Assembly: GCF_038396675.1 (NCBI RefSeq)
Contig: NC_088920.1
Span: forward strand, 21,043,501 to 21,107,500
DNA length: 64,000 nucleotides
Source of the DNA: Hydra vulgaris
Taxonomy: Eukaryota > Cnidaria > Hydrozoa > Anthoathecata > Hydridae
Direction: 5' to 3'
In this document: in pieces, positions 51,711 through 62,309 of the stretch
How positions within the stretch are numbered: the stretch's first letter is position 1
Layout of the letters: each line of letters opens with the position of its first letter
Position numbers and translations under genes: made by a program
Notes under the pieces: generated by a model
Database searches by the model: none
What the model was told of the DNA's origin: nothing
The model's input: only the letters and a program-made list of their open reading frames with translations

Positions 51711-52888
51711 TAAATCATTGTAAAAGTAACTCTATTAAATAAAATAAGCTATTTTACAATTATTTTAGATTTCAAAATTGCCCATATATATTTTCAACAG
51801 GGTTAAGGTCTGGACTTTGAGGCGGCCATTTAAGGATGTTAGCTTTACTTTTTTTTTCAAGATGACAACGACCCTAAACACACATGCCGCTTTGCATGTG
51901 TGTTTAGGGTCGTTGTCATGGTGAAAAAAAAATTTGCTATCAATTCTTAAACGGATTGACATTAATTTTTTAAAAACCAATCAACATAAAACTTCCCTGT
52001 CATTATACATTCAACATTCACCAGTTGTCCCACACTATTTGAATCAAAACATCCCCGAGCCATAGGCGAACCACCTCCATGCTAGACTGTTTTTGTAAAA
52101 TTTCTATCTAAAAGTGCATCACAAGGTCTGCGCCAAACTCTTTGTCGTTTTTTAATCCAAGTATTTGACATTTATTCTTATCAGTCCATAACACTAAGTT
52201 TCAAAATGCCTCACACTTGTTAATATGCAGTTTTGCAAATGCTAAAAGTTTTTCTTTGCTTATACAACTAATGAGGGGTTTACTTTTCAAAAGAAGGTTT
52301 ATTTAACCACCTAAATTATTAAACCACTTAAATTAAGTCTTCGCTGTACAGTTCGATAGAAAACATTTAGTTTAAGATTTTCAACATTCTGCCTTTAGGT
52401 TATTGTTGAATTTTTTTTTTTGTTAGTGCAATTAGGATATTGGTTATTGTTGAAGTCTTAATGGGGCGACCAAGTCTTTTCTGATTTTCAGCAGAACCAG
52501 TTGTTTTAAACTTTATACACATCTTCCTAACACCACTTACTGATATTTGATATTTTTCATCACATTGCTTGTAGGTTAGGCCCTTTTTTTGATCAAAAGT
52601 GACTTAAGATCTGATGTCCAATGAATAATTTTGATGATAAACCATTTTTTATTATTTTAACTTTTTCTAAAATCAAATTCCAAAAAATATAGTTTAAAAT
52701 GCTTATTGTTAATAACTTTAACAAAATATTTTTGATGTTAATACTTTTAAGTAAATAGTTATTGACAAAGCATTATATTTCATAATAAAAATGTAGATGT
52801 TTCTTACTTTTGTCACATTTATTTTAGAGAGAAAAACTCTAAGTTAGCAAAGTTCATTTAATAGAGTTACTTTTGCATTGAGTTAAAA
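51711..52888 (-). mobile_element. Tc1/mariner element with 31-bp inverted ends
   Basis: The left end TTAAATCATTGTAAAAGTAA and the reverse complement of the right end TTAACTCAATGCAAAAGTAA continue identically as CTCTATTAAAT, 27 of 31 bases matching. About 1.2 kb between the ends and a minus-strand DDE transposase are typical for Tc1. The exact outer limits and TA duplication are not certain. Confidence 0.75.
51765..52640 (-). pseudogene. Tc1-type transposase, broken by an inverted duplication
   Basis: Minus-strand pieces include LWTDKNKCQI (the first DDE Asp region, near 52185), RGCFDSNSVGQLVNVE and GKFYVDWF (near 52000), HHDNDPKHTCKAA (second Asp) and LKWPPQSPDLNPVENIYG (Glu of the DD34E triad, near 51800). 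Between HHDNDPKHT and the PQSPDLNP block the ORF contains an inverted copy of its own sequence (51862-51919), which replaces the normal helix. Frame changes also occur. Inactive. Confidence 0.8.
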
Positions 52889-52979
52889 AGAGTTATAAAT
52901 GTTTTTTTTTTCTCTCTGGAATCAAATTTTAAAAAAAACTCAAAACTTTTGCAGTTATATAGATTCTGACGTAAATAAT

Positions 52980-53190
<211 letters not shown>

Positions 53191-53323
53191 ATGGATGCTT
53201 GTATGAGTAGTAGCGAAGGTCTTCATTGAGTGCAAGCTTCATAGTAGAGGATGCAACATTCATTTCACGTGACAAAGCCCGAATTCCAATGCCAGGGTTC
53301 TTCAACACCTGTTCCTGCAGACC

Positions 53324-53326
<3 letters not shown>
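53191..53326 (-). pseudogene. Duplicated fragment of mariner-type transposase
   Basis: About 136 bases almost identical to 53611-53746. It encodes [20 protein letters not shown] and [20 protein letters not shown] on the minus strand. It differs from the other copy at only a few bases (GCGAAGG/GCAAAGG, CCCGAATT/CCTGAATT), so the duplication is recent. Confidence 0.85.
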
Positions 53327-53397
<71 letters not shown>

Positions 53398-53610
53398 AAA
53401 TTATATAATTTTGTATATATATATATATATACAAAATTATATATTTTTTATATATATATATATACAAAAATATATAATTTTGTATATATATATATATATA
53501 CAAAATTATATAATTTTGTATATATATATATATATATATATATACAAAATTATATAATTTTTTATATATATATATATATATACAAAATTATATAATTTTG
53601 TATATATATA
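53327..53610. repeat. (TA)n plus six ACAAAATTATATAATTTTGT palindromes
   Basis: TA with palindromic 20-mers at about 53395, 53430, 53464, 53500, 53544 and 53581, some with one or two changes. This is the same composite repeat as on the other side of the duplicated mariner fragment. Confidence 0.95.
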
Positions 53611-54099
53611 TGGATGCTTGTATGAGTAGTAGCAAAGGTCTTCATTGAGTGCAAGCTTCATAGTAGAGGATGCAACATTCATTTCACGTGACAAAGCCTG
53701 AATTCCAATGCCAGGGTTCTTCAACACCTGTTCCTGCAGACTTGCGAGAATTTCTGCTGTACGAACGCAATCAGATCGTCTGCTAGGGAGCTTTCTTCTT
53801 ACTACATCCTCGTAGTCACCATTGCAAGTCTCTAGTTCATACCTGATTGTTTTTACTGTGTTCCGGGAGCATTGGGCAGCAGTCATAATATCCTTATTTT
53901 GATGGCCGGCACGAATCATCATGATGCAAGTTATTCTCTTCCATGATTTAGGTGGGTTCCAGTCATCCATCCTTTCTGACATCTTGTATATGAATGAAGA
54001 AGGGTTCAAACTTTTAAATGACCTTTAGTATGTAATAATACCTCTAATCTACAAAAAAATATAATCAATTATAAATATGTCAAATTTATCCCGAACACC

Positions 54100-54105
<6 letters not shown>
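53611..54105 (-). pseudogene. Mariner (maT-like) transposase N-terminal part and 5' terminal repeat
   Basis: The frame from MSERMDDWNPPKSWKRIT includes a helix-turn-helix (GHQNKDIMTAAQCSRNTVKT), a linker with RRSDCVRTAEILASLQEQ, and the second HTH ([20 protein letters not shown]) ending NEDLCYYSYK. It then runs into TA repeats, so the whole DDE catalytic domain is missing. The 5' end reads TACAGGGTGTTCGGGATAAA in reverse complement, a typical mariner/maT terminal repeat. The open reading frame upstream of the break is intact. Confidence 0.8.

Positions 54106-54186
<81 letters not shown>
54106..54186. repeat. (TA)n tract between two inverted mariner ends
   Basis: Pure TA, about 80 bases, bounded on both sides by the same mariner terminal sequence pointing outward (TACAGGGTGTT...). 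Confidence 0.97.
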
Positions 54187-54189
<3 letters not shown>

Positions 54190-54240
54190 GGTGTTTGAGA
54201 TAAATTTGACATATTTATAATTGATTATATTTTCGAAACT
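54187..54240 (+). mobile_element. Second mariner terminal repeat, facing outward
   Basis: ACAGGGTGTTTGAGATAAAT and the following ATTTGACATATTTATAATTG match the end of the neighbouring mariner relict in inverted orientation with two changes. No transposase follows on this side, so it is an isolated end or a deletion derivative. Confidence 0.75.
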
Positions 54241-54640
54241 CGAATAACTGAATATGCTCTTTAAAATGACCTACTTTAAGTTTCTTTCAAATTTTAAAAG
54301 TAGAAAGTAAAAAAGAAAAAGACCCTTGGAATTTGGTGCTACTTCAGTTTTATACTTGTAAAATAATAAATATTTTACAATTGATTGAAAATATAGTCCA
54401 TTTTTTATTTATTTTTTGATCCTTTAATGTGCTTTTTTATCTTCAAGGGGAGCAAAAATTGTTTCAAATAACCGAAATTTTGAACAACTGCAGGTTCGAA
54501 TAACTGCATTTCTGCATAACAGCATTTGCATGAGTTTGTTAAAGAAAATTCACAGGAAATAAAAATTGCTTTGAATAAGCAGAAAATTTTAATAAATGCC
54601 ATTTCGAATAACCGGGAGTTTACTGTATAATAAATAAATA
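54241..54640. mobile_element. Possible pogo-type MITE with CGAATAACYG motifs
   Basis: CGAATAACTG or CGAATAACCG appears near 54240, 54492 and 54605, with AAATAACCGAAATTTTGAAC near 54465. The right end reads, in reverse complement, ACAGTAAACTCCCGGTTATT, a form common in pogo/Tigger-like ends. The left end is not defined. Confidence 0.45.
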
Positions 54641-54668
54641 AATATGTATATATATATATATAAATATT

Positions 54669-54710
<42 letters not shown>

Positions 54711-54940
54711 ATATATATATAATTTATACATATATATATATATAATTTATATATATATATATGTAATTTATTTATCTATATATAATAATAATAATCCATT
54801 TATTTAACCATAAAATATGAAAATTTACAATAATATTTATAAACTCACATAAATAAGGTTAGGTGTCACTCATATAGTTAAAAACTAGTCAATGGAGTGA
54901 TACCTGAACCTATAATTATAAATTATATATATAAATAAGT

Positions 54941-54986
<46 letters not shown>

Positions 54987-55409
54987 TTTTTACTTTTTAA
55001 ATTTAATAATAATTATACTAATTTAATAACATTTTTTTTTTTACATTTGCTTTCAGACTACTAATGGTACAAGTTTTGTTTTTTGATTTAGATTCTGTAT
55101 CTCAATGATATGGCCTATCGATACGATATCCTGTTAATTGTATTTTTATATATTGCATAAATATATATGCAAACACTCACACACATAAATTTTAAAGAAA
55201 ATATTTATATTTTTATATATATATCTATAAATTGCATATGTTAACCTTTTTTATATTTATCATTGTATATTACTGTTTGTATTAAAAATTGATTTTGGAA
55301 ATATTGCTAGGGCAGAGTTCAACTTACAATTTAGTTTTATTTGCCAATTCAATATATATTATAGCCACGTTTAATTACGTTTAATAATATTTTGCGATAT
55401 TTTATACAG
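54641..55409. other. TA-rich sequence, no gene recognised
   Basis: Short TA tracts at 54641-54660, 54690-54790 and 54930-54990. Nothing coding is seen. Confidence 0.5.
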
Positions 55410-55800
55410 CGCATTTAAGCGTTGATTCAACGTTATATTTCAACCTCCACTCGACGTCTTTGAGTCACGTTAAATTGACGTTTTACTAACAACGTTACAA
55501 ATCCTTGCAAAATAGACTGCTTTAACAGCGTTTATGCAACGCTTTTTAGGTAACGTTTTTTCAACGCTAAGTTGCGACGTTTATTCAACGCTTATTATGT
55601 AACGCTTTTTCAACGTTTAGTTGCGACGCTTTTGTAACGTCATTTAGTAACGTTGTTTCAACGTTACGCAATAACATTTAATCAACGTCTATTAAACAAC
55701 GTTACATATCTTTGCAAAATCGATTACTTTGTCAACGTTTCCGCAACATCTTTTGCGACCGGTTTTCAACGTTGATTCAACGTTGTCATGTTTGCTGGGA
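55410..55800. repeat. Right AACGTT array
   Basis: Words such as TTTTCAACG, CAACGTT, GTAACGCTTTTTCAACG and TTTAGTTGCGACG recur; the last is a local approximately 50-base tandem unit. The array ends in AACGTTGATTCAACGTTG and TTTGCTGGGA, the inverted match of the left terminus. Confidence 0.9.
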
Positions 55801-55905
55801 TAGATCAGGTCTGTAGCAACGAAACTTTTATTAAGAGGGAAATATTACTGGAGAAAGTTCAACTCCTTGAGAGTTAATTATCGTATAATCATGTGCCCCA
55901 AAAAT
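55801..55905 (-). pseudogene. Probable 5' continuation of the split LINE
   Basis: On the minus strand, HDYTIINSQGVELSPVIFP and, after one frame change, PLNKSFVATDLI run up to the border of the AACGTT segment. Placed before DVNFFNTDVI from the other side, the frame is kept apart from one stop codon at the junction. The match to a LINE is by continuity and composition, not by a recognised motif. Confidence 0.35.
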
Positions 55906-56129
55906 TATTGGTGGGAGGGGGGGCAATTGACCCCCCGGTTCCTAAGGGCCTGCGCGTGTTTTTGGAATTAAAATTTATAGTAAGTGGAAACCATGTAAAA
56001 ATAACTACAAAATTTTAATTGACCTATCAATACGAAAGTTTACTGTTAATGGTTACTATCGGAACTGATGTTTTTGCGTTAAACTTGATTAATAAGAAAA
56101 CAAACATACGGATCATTAGATTAAATTAA
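55906..56129. other. Short GC-rich patch and AT-rich spacer
   Basis: GGGAGGGGGGGCAATTGACC and CCCCGGTTCCTAAGGGCCTG stand out in AT-rich DNA and look like the worn end of a hAT-type element; no partner end is found. Confidence 0.35.
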
Positions 56130-56830
56130 AATTTATTAGAACAGTGATACATGCTCAAAAGGACACGCAGTTTCATAATATATGAAGGACTCTGACAACG
56201 TGCCCTACAATCATATGACACATGTGCTAGATTATTAATAAAAGTATATCTATTATATTTAATACATAATATCACAGTTATAAAACAAGAACTAGTTAGC
56301 CGGAACAGTTTTTTTCGAAGTTGATAGAGTTAATTTTAGTTTTAAAGCTATTGATTTTTTTGGCATTAACGACGTCAGACGGCAAGTTATTCTAAGTATT
56401 AACAACCTTGACAGAGAGAGAATATTTACAAGTATTGAGTTTACACTTTAGTTTGCGTAATTTGAATTTGTGACCCCGATCATAAATATAGTTGTTAAAT
56501 AAAAAGAAACTTGATATTTAAGTCGATTTGGATATGAAAAGTTATTTGAGTTAGCAATTCTCTTCGTAAAACGTCTTTGCACTCTTTCTTCTACTTTGTT
56601 AAATTCAGTGCGGTTTGGCAACCAAACCGGAGAGCAATATTCTAAAATTGGTCTTATGTAGGTAGTGCTATTATGTAGGCTTTTACGGCTTTTACTTTTA
56701 TCACGACTTTTAAAACACTTGAGGATTAAATACCCTCGAATGTTTGATGTACGAAAGATATTTGCAATATGATTATTGTAATTTAAATAAGAGTCCATGG
56801 TCACAAGATCTTTTGGATTTATAGATCAGG
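56130..56830 (-). pseudogene. LINE 3' end (after RT) of a CR1-like element
   Basis: The minus-strand frame contains YLNYNNHIANI, TTYIRPILEYCSPVWLPNR, EFNKVEERVQRRFTKRIANS and, near 56300-56440, SLSVKVVNT followed by NNLPSDVVNAKKINSFKTKI. The RPILEYCSPVW and QRRFTKR motifs are those downstream of the RT palm in CR1-like LINEs. Most of the coding is in one frame; the RT core is absent. Confidence 0.8.
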
Positions 56831-57184
56831 TTAAACTTTAATCTCCTAATTGATATAGTATTGATCATATTAGGTATAAATGCCTAATCCATTTTTTTTT
56901 TATTATATCTTGGGAATATACACTCATGTTGATAATGTAATATCAAATTGTTATTTTCAGAAAAGTAATTACAAAAAATAGACACTGCTTTATGATTATA
57001 TTCCTGAATAAAAAAAGATTATTAAAAAACTAAAAATCTATCATGTTAAATATATTTTCAACAATTTTATGAAAAAAAAACAGTATTGAACCGTAATATG
57101 AGACAATTCTATAAAATATTTAAAACATAATTAATGTAGTTTATCACAAAATAATTTTATTTTGTTAAATGATTCTTTTTGCAG

Positions 57185-57401
57185 AATATTTAATAAAATA
57201 GTTCCAATAGCGAATTTTAGTTACATGCCTAATAAATCTGCATCAACGCATCAACCTTTACTTTTAGCAGAAACTACACCGTCAAGAGAAGAATGTCCTC
57301 GTTACTGCCAGGTACCATTAAGAGAAACTTGTATTAATGGAACACCAGTAGGGGATATCTCAACAGCGTTTGCTTTAATTTTATTTGCATCAATCTTCTA
57401 A
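57185..57401 (+). CDS. Coding-like terminal exon with possible GPI-anchor tail, protein unknown
   Basis: A TTCTTTTTGCAG acceptor precedes IFNKIVPIANFSYMPNKSAS, then LLLAETTPSREECPRYCQVP, and an end GTPVGDISTAFALILFASIF before TAA. The short hydrophobic C-terminus after a small-residue stretch is like a GPI-attachment signal, and four cysteines precede it. The donor partner is not found, the family is not recognised, and the exon overlaps nothing else. It would be the last exon of an extracellular protein gene reading rightward. Confidence 0.4.
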
Positions 57402-57502
57402 AATCTTTAGCAGCATTATCATAGGCACTTGAATGAATTTATGATTGCGTTGAAAATGATTAACATTCATGCAATTAGTATTTGCTATATAAGCAAAATC
57501 AC

Positions 57503-57830
57503 TCATTCGTTCATGCCCTTGACCAATCTCACAAAACCTTGACCAATCTTATGAAAAGCAACAAATGTTCTTAAATTATTATCAAATGCACTCCTATCTT
57601 TATTTTGTGTGTTTTTGTCCACGATGTTACTTGTAAAAGTGCAATATTTAAATGAAGAAGATGTGAATTTGATTTTCAAACTATAAAAAAAATCCCTTCT
57701 CTTTAAATAACTTTTTATAGTTGGTCCACTTTGACAATCTGGACAGCTACCAATTTGCATCAAAATTTCTTTCAGAATAAGAAAATAAATAATCAAGTTA
57801 AAATCCTTTGAACACTGTTTCACATTTAAT
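57503..57830 (-). pseudogene. Mutator-like (MULE) transposase relict 3, N-terminal part
   Basis: A single open frame shows SCPDCQS, LKIKFTSSSFKYCTFTSN and NNLRTFVAFHKIGQGFVRLV followed by KGMNE. The order (CxxC, second Cys block, (F/Y)TS, N-x-R, a (M/H)(R/K)xIGxG block, MN) follows that of relict 2 at 8.8-8.95 kb. The protein stops where the DDE core should begin. The family's 5' motif lies upstream at 58578-58597. Confidence 0.6.
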
Positions 57831-58226
57831 TAAAATTTGCTAAGCCTCCTTGCATTACATAATTTTTTTTGTAAAGTTGTTTCTACTATTTCGCTAGGGG
57901 CCCTAGGCTGATCGAACTTTGGGTACCTACCCTAGCGCCCCAGAAGCTAAATATTCTAAATATCTGAAAAAGTGCTGAGACTCTTTTTATTGAAGGCGCC
58001 TTTTTTTCTTTGGGGCCCTAGGCTTCAGCGTACTCAGCCTAATTGGAGATCCGCTACTGGTTTCCAGAGAATGTTTTCTTCACCTTTCTCGTATAGTTTT
58101 TTTATTTCCCAATACTTTATATATTGGCTAAAATAAAATAAATAAACAATTAAAAATCCGTATACAATTTCATTAATAATGATACATTAACACATAAAGT
58201 TCTATCACTTATTCATTGCTTATATA
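57831..58226. other. GC-rich repeated phrase, no gene
   Basis: GGGGCCCTAGGCT occurs twice in the same orientation (about 57897 and 58013), with GCGCCCCAG and AGGCGCC between. These look like worn hAT-type ends but no element could be bounded. Confidence 0.4.
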
Positions 58227-58436
58227 CAGGGCCGTACCGTCGGGGCTGTGTGCACCCTCCTCCGTCTGTTTCTGTCGCTAAATTGGTAGATTTGGGACTT
58301 TTGGTTAAAACTAAAATTTGGCTTCCAAAAAAAAAAAAACCTTCGTCAGTAAAATTTGTTTTTTTCAGGTGCACCTGAAAAAAACAAATTTTACGACGAA
58401 GACGTGCACACACACATGTCGTTCCTTAGGACCCTG
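58227..58436. mobile_element. Small hAT-type element (CAGGGCCGTACC end) with internal foldback
   Basis: The left end CAGGGCCGTACCGTCGGGGC resembles the right end of the hAT element at 10.96-13.73 kb (CAGAGCCGTACCAAGGGCGG). The right end is ...GGACCCTG. Flanking 8-mers CTTATATA and CTTGTAAG agree at five positions. Inside, AAAATTTGTTTTTTTCAGGT and its complement form a palindrome centred on GTGCAC (about 58341-58401). Confidence 0.6.
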
Positions 58437-59000
58437 CTTGTAAGCCACAAGTAAATGTAGTTTGCTTATTTTATTGCAATCTACATTATAGAACAAACTT
58501 GGTTATCATGCTGGAATTCAAGTCTCTAAATAACATGCCTTGTATATAAAAATAAGTCCAAAACAAGAGAGAAAAGTGTTGCTAGGGGCCGTTGCTATGC
58601 GAAATATTATTGATTACCTGACTTAAATCTTAAATTAAACCTTTTTTGTTCAATACACTTAAAAACCGATTTCAGAAATAAATTTAGTGGTAAAAAATTG
58701 TTCTAAAACAATCTAAAATGAAAATTTTAAAATTTTCAAAAACATCAACTTTATTTCGTGGTAAACCACCTTAAATGTAAGTAATCTAATTAGTAAATAT
58801 AAAAGACAAATTCTTCTTGGAATGTATTGCTGTTGAAATTTTTTCAAATTGGATTGTAGTTAGAGTTACGTTTAACTTTGTTGGAGGGAAGTCAAGTACG
58901 GCCGGCCAATACCTAAAAAGCAAAATTGAAAAGTTTCTAGTGCCCAACCAATTTTAACGAATTTAAAAAATCAATGTATAACGTATATAACAATGTATAA
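58437..59000. other. MULE relict 3 upstream end and AT-rich DNA
   Basis: GTTGCTAGGGGCCGTTGCTA (58578) and GTAAACCACCTTAAATG (near 58762) match the upstream ends of the other MULE relicts. No coding is seen. Confidence 0.45.
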
Positions 59001-59135
59001 ACATAAAAACAGTATATAATAATAACTCTATGAAATAATAATTTGAAAGCTATGAAATACTCTATCATAGAGTATTTCATAGTTTTTTTTATTTTTTATT
59101 ATTATTTCATAAAGTAATTCATAGTTCTGGTGTTT
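59001..59135. repeat. Small foldback with nested hairpin
   Basis: CTATGAAATACTCTA (59050-59064) pairs with its complement (59068-59082) around a 3-base loop. ATGAAATAATAA and TTATTATTTCAT form a second pair outside it. Confidence 0.75.
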
Positions 59136-59195
59136 CTCAAATGATTGTTCTTTGTTCTTTCTTTATGCATTCTATCTAAATAGACTACTTCTGTT

Positions 59196-59452
59196 TAGTG
59201 GCGGATCCATGTCATTGTCCTAGGGGGAGTAGACCGACTAAAAGGAAAAAAAAAAAACTAAATTATTTCACTATTTAAATTGTTTATAAGTTAGTTTTCT
59301 AATAAGTATATTGAATGTGTGTGTAAATAACTTTTATAAATCTTATTTTGCAACATAATTTTTTATATTTTCCTTTTTTTTTTAAATTTTATCAATATTA
59401 TTTTAATAAAACTTTAAAAAAAAAAAACCTCTACCCCTTTGTATCACCACTG
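59196..59452. mobile_element. 257-bp hAT-type MITE with target duplication
   Basis: The left end TAGTGGCGGATCCATG and the reverse complement of the right end CAGTGGTGATACAAAGGGGT are short hAT-like terminal repeats. Flanking 8-mers CTTCTGTT (59188-59195) and CTTCTGAT (59453-59460) match at seven of eight bases. The inside is AT-rich and non-coding. Confidence 0.75.
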
Positions 59453-60441
59453 CTTCTGATTTTCACTTAAGAATCTTCTGTTTTGTTTTAATTCGCTTAA
59501 TCGGGTTCAAGTAGTGTGGGGCAACATTCTAAATAGAGTTAAAATTGTCTACTCAAGTATATATTCTCTGTAATGTATTTAGCTGACGGAGAAATAAATC
59601 ATGATACCGATTCGCGCATAAACATAACATTTAGTTAATATTTGATTCTAATTTAAATCTAATATAAAGAATTTTGCAAAGAATTTTTCTATTCTTGAGA
59701 TATTTTAAGTTAAGTTCATCAAAAATTATAGCACATTATGCTACTTTGTTGGAGAACAAGGAATATATTTCTTTATGCTAAGGAATATAATTTCATGGTT
59801 TTAAGTAAATTTTTTATGTAAAGAAAAATAAGATAATTATTTATTAGCAAAAATGTTTTAAGATATCTTTTATATAAATAGATTTATACTTAATATTTTT
59901 TAGACATCAATGCGACAAAACAACCCTGTCAATAGTTCTAATAAACGTTTAAAATGAATTTTGGATTAAAAGTGTTTTGATTTTTAAATATGAATTCTTT
60001 TGAATATGATTCAGTATTATAAAATTTTTATATGTTCAACTAAGATAATAACTATATATTTTTTAACAAATCTAACTTTTTTATTTACTTTTAATCTTTG
60101 CAACGATATTTGTAAACAATAAAGTTAACGTAAAAGTAATTGAATTTAAAATTTCAATGAATACATAGTTCGAATAAAAATGTTAATCTGGTATAATAAA
60201 GCGACAAGTAAAAGTCGCCTTATTAAATGAATAGTGTTTGTATAACATTAAGGCGACCTTTAATTACAAAATGTTCATTATGTTACCAAATTTTTAACTT
60301 AACAAGTTAAAAACATAATATTTTATTACTGTAGCTTATATTTAATAAATATAATTGTCGCTTATATATTAAAAAAAAAATTGAAAACTGTAGCCTTAAT
60401 AAAACGAAATATACACTGTCGCCCTACCATCACATCTAGTG

Positions 60442-60442
<1 letters not shown>
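59453..60442. other. AT-rich stretch with dispersed GTCGCC words
   Basis: GCGAC/GTCGC words occur near 60200, 60220, 60253 and 60418 in both orientations, suggesting a worn small element, but no clear ends are seen. No coding. Confidence 0.4.
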
Positions 60443-60539
<97 letters not shown>

Positions 60540-60570
60540 GCAGTGCCGTGGCTAGTGGGTCTGAGAAAAC

Positions 60571-60631
<61 letters not shown>
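60443..60631. repeat. (TA)n tract interrupted by a duplicated hAT end
   Basis: Two TA tracts (60443-60538 and 60576-60631). After each comes CGCAGTGCCGTGGCTAGTGG followed by GTCTGAGA, an exact 28-base duplication. The phrase resembles a hAT terminus; after the second copy a GC-rich segment to about 60920 looks like the element body. Confidence 0.85.
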
Positions 60632-60633
<2 letters not shown>

Positions 60634-60920
60634 GCAGTGCCGTGGCTAGTGGGTCTGAGATAACGGGCCCCGCCCGTCCCCCGTAAAAAATTGTCTTTTG
60701 GGCCCAAATATCGTATAAATTTTCTACTTGGTATTTCTAAAAAAAAAATGCTCCTTAAATTTCCAAAAGTGCCCCCAAGATACCCTTGCCTCCTTCCCTA
60801 TTTTTAAAATGTGTTTCGTGGGCCCCTCCTCAATTTATAAAATTGATGAGGGACCCTCATTCGTTCTAAAATCTCGTTATTGTGGAGTTAGGCGTAGAAA
60901 GAAAGAAGGGGGTTTGTAGT
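60632..60920. mobile_element. Worn hAT-type end with GC-rich body
   Basis: CGCAGTGCCGTGGCTAGTGG leads into GGGCCCCGCCCGTCCCCCG and later GGGCCCCTCCTC and GAGGGACCCTC. No right end or target duplication is defined and no protein is encoded. Confidence 0.45.
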
Positions 60921-61925
60921 AAACGCACAGCTTTATAATAATTAAAAATATTTCTAAACTTCATATAAAATAAAAATTACTATGGATGTAATAAATAAAA
61001 ATAACATATAACCATTTTAAAAAATGTCAATAGAAACACATTATCTTAAAATAAAGACTTCAAGAAGAATGATTACATGCGTAAATATCAAAATTAAAAC
61101 TGAAATTTGATTTAACCACCATTAGAAGAAAAGAAACAATTCCAAAATAGATTTATAAGGCTTTCTAAATAGAAAAGTTTAAATGAAAGTTTAAAACTCC
61201 CAGAAGAGATGATGAAGAAAAACTTGGCAGAAATATACAAACGAACAGAAAATTAAATAAAAATCACAATAAACAGAAACACTTTGAAATACTCACCGAT
61301 ACAAATACCATCAAAAGTATAAATAAGAAGTTGATCGACCTTGAAAATTGATAAATAATCTGAGAATCGAAGGTGGAAGCGAGTTGAAAGGTAAAACTTA
61401 AAACAATTAAAAGAATAGTGAAATAAAGTTTTATCAAAGTAACTAAAAATTAACATCAAAATAATTATTGAACATGCATTGAGATCCGGCTCGAAAAAAG
61501 AGGAACATTACGAATAAAATTATTGTTTTATAACGATAAAACAATCCTCTTCAACAGTAAAAATCTACAAGAAGTGAGTATTTTTATTAATGAAGACTTT
61601 GAAAGAATCGATGGAAATGTATTAAATTTGCGTTCGGTATAATAAACATTAAATTAAATTTCTTTATGTAAGTATTAGTAGCTTAGATCATGAATTTGAA
61701 AAACTTCTTGATTTTTTTAATGAAATTAAAATTTCCTTGTTGTAAATTAATATCTTCAGATGAATAAAAATTTTATCTTTGTGAAAGAGAAGTATAACGC
61801 ATTAGATTAGAATTGATTTGGGGCGTGAACAAGAGCTTGAGCAGGTTTTTTAAACAAAACCTTTTCAAAAAAAAAACACAAAAGAAAAAAAGGAAAAGTT
61901 TTTTTTAGAAGTTTTTTCGATAACA
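60921..61925. other. AT-rich stretch, no gene recognised
   Basis: Both strands were scanned; only short low-complexity frames are present. Confidence 0.45.
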
Positions 61926-61987
61926 GTGATTATGAAGATAAAAAAAATTTCAACAAAAGTTGAAATTTTTTTTATCTTCATAATCAC
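61926..61987. repeat. Perfect 29-bp hairpin with AAAA loop
   Basis: Arm GTGATTATGAAGATAAAAAA and nine further bases (61926-61954), loop AAAA, then the exact reverse complement (61959-61987). Confidence 0.95.
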
Positions 61988-62064
61988 AAAATTTTTTTAA
62001 TTCAATAATTTGGGTATTATATAGTATCTGAGTAGTATCTATTTTTATCAGTTTAATATCTGTT

Positions 62065-62225
62065 ACGCTGGCGCAGTTCGGCTCATGACTTCATTGGCAT
62101 TAGGTCATGGGATCCCTGGTTTGCTTTGCTGACCACGGTTTCCTTCGGCTTTCCACTAATGCTGAGCGAGGCCCAAATTGAAACGACTCAATCTTTGAAT
62201 GAGGACACTCAGAAGGAACATTTCT
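62065..62225. other. GC-rich 160-bp island, possibly a structured repeat
   Basis: The base composition is sharply different from the surroundings. GGCATTAGG can pair with the CCACTAATGC downstream, enclosing TCATGGGATCCC and a CCACGG region, so the RNA could fold. No long open frame exists in either orientation. It could be a SINE body, a transposon end or a structured RNA; I do not recognise it. Confidence 0.4.
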
Positions 62226-62309
62226 AACAGCTATTATTTAAAAACACATCCTCGTTTTGAGTTTTACGCAAGAACTGGAATAATTCAAACCACTGGAATA
62301 ATCTATCAC

